A DNA stretch of 64,000 nucleotides, taken from Humulus lupulus (lineage: Eukaryota; Streptophyta; Magnoliopsida; Rosales; Cannabaceae). Positions 63,534 to 64,000 of this stretch are shown one piece after another. The DNA lies in contig NC_084797.1 of NCBI RefSeq assembly GCF_963169125.1, positions 96,249,868-96,313,867 of the forward strand, in the 5' to 3' direction. Positions within the stretch are counted from its first letter, which is position 1, and every line of letters begins with the position of its first letter. The notes beneath the pieces were generated by a model. That model worked only from the letters and a program-made list of their open reading frames with translations. It searched no databases and was not told where the DNA came from. A program made the translations under genes and the position numbers.

Positions 63534-64000
63534 CTTCCCATCAAGTTTGGACATCCTCCCGTAACATATACGTAGCACAGATCACCCTATCGTGACCTAC
63601 CACCCCCATAAAGTTGAGGATGGAGCTAACCATGCCCATCCATTGTTCATCTCTCAATGGATCTAGGCTTCCCCCAAAAACTGAAGGGTAATGTTTCTAA
63701 AACCTCTCATATATTGAAACCCACCTATTCTCAACTCTAGGTTGAGCCAAAATTGGTGCCACTCCTGGCATAACAAAGGAAGAAGTGTTCTCTGGCAGAA
63801 CCTGCTACTTTAACTACCTAATCTGAGGGGCAGGCGGAGGGCTTTGGCCCTGGCTATAACTTTTGGCCTCAACATAAACACCGCCGGGTCCCATTGACTG
63901 CCTTGGGTACATAACCTCTAAGTTCATCTTCAGTCAATGATTTATCCCATTACCATGTTGATCACATCCAAAAGCCTTCCCATGGGGAAAACTAAACAAC
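63534..64000 (-). pseudogene. gag: Gypsy gag, N-terminal half (host of the insertion block)
   Basis: The minus strand reads ENRWVSIYERF and YPSVFGGSLDPLRDEQW near 63720-63620 and CATYMLREDVQT near 63560, in the order of the gag core of the plus-strand element (compare NRWEPLYDRFRKQQPP, then CATYMLREDARIWW at about 1250-1440). It stops about 14 residues before the point where the other half begins at 58655. It leaves the window at 64000, so the start codon is not seen. Confidence 0.85.

Larger units (their letters stand above)
48641..64000 (-). mobile_element. Ty3/Gypsy chromovirus-like element (minus strand) with four nested insertions, runs off the window
   Basis: The 3' LTR lies on the left (48641-51846). 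The internal region, read leftwards, goes gag (64000-63534 and 58655-58029), protease, RT, RNase H, integrase and tail. It has been split by a Cassandra TRIM in the LTR, a solo LTR in RNase H, and a composite block in gag that itself holds a nested solo LTR. The 5' LTR lies beyond the window. Decay is heavy, with stops in every domain. Confidence 0.9.

Noticed and set aside
1..64000. A host gene, resistance cluster or biosynthetic gene group
   Set aside because: Both strands were scanned for recognisable protein motifs. All recognisable ones belong to transposable elements.

Overview
This window is plant nuclear DNA made almost entirely of nested, decayed retrotransposons. I found no host protein-coding gene and no intact RNA gene. 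The evidence for a plant is the combination of Ty3/Gypsy elements with LTRs of about 2.3-2.8 kb and a chromodomain-like tail, Ty1/Copia elements with plant-type LTRs, initiator-Met-tRNA primer sites, an L1-like LINE fragment, a Mutator-like element with a 9-bp target duplication and a Cassandra-type TRIM carrying 5S rRNA sequence. The species cannot be fixed from this; a repeat-rich eudicot is my guess. No autonomous element is intact: every coding region carries stops, frameshifts, deletions or insertions.

Layout. 1-7847: a Gypsy chromovirus on the plus strand, with its 5' LTR cut by the window edge. 8590-10459: a Copia LTR (family A, plus). 10460-17345: a Copia element on the minus strand whose integrase is split by a family-A solo LTR (13084-14976, duplication ATATC). 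17346-27763: a three-level nest, in which a plus-strand LTR ending at a Met-tRNA primer site is split by a minus-strand Gypsy solo LTR (17659-25169), itself split by an internally deleted Gypsy element (19456-24637, duplication TCAGC). 28370-41594: a second Copia element (minus) whose leader holds a 2.6-kb Mutator-like element (34974-37558, duplication TTTAAACTT) and a 5'-truncated LINE (38324-39804). 41595-43370: the 5' part of a Tat-like Gypsy element running into GC-rich tandem repeats. 43371-46815: remains of a Gypsy element with a gag-to-RT deletion, hosting a solo LTR (43548-45832, duplication AATTT). 46816-48640: a truncated plus-strand Gypsy LTR that meets, head to head, the LTR of a minus-strand Gypsy element filling 48641-64000. 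That last element has been hit by a Cassandra TRIM in its LTR (49241-50059), by a solo LTR in its RNase H region (53610-56406), and by a composite block in gag (58656-63533: Tat-like gag plus LTR, Copia family-A LTR, and a Tat-like solo LTR within that).

The elements relate to each other mainly by insertion order, which target duplications and resumed reading frames let one read directly. Outer elements (the two Copia elements and the minus-strand Gypsy element) are older than what sits inside them. The most interesting signals are the Cassandra copy with 5S promoter motifs, the Mutator-like element with 13 spaced copies of a GTAAC-NN-GTTAC inverted motif, two splice-donor-like sequences kept in several divergent Gypsy LTRs, and a deletion derivative whose primer site abuts the integrase region. 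I saw no sign of a new cellular system; the novelty here is in transposon structure.
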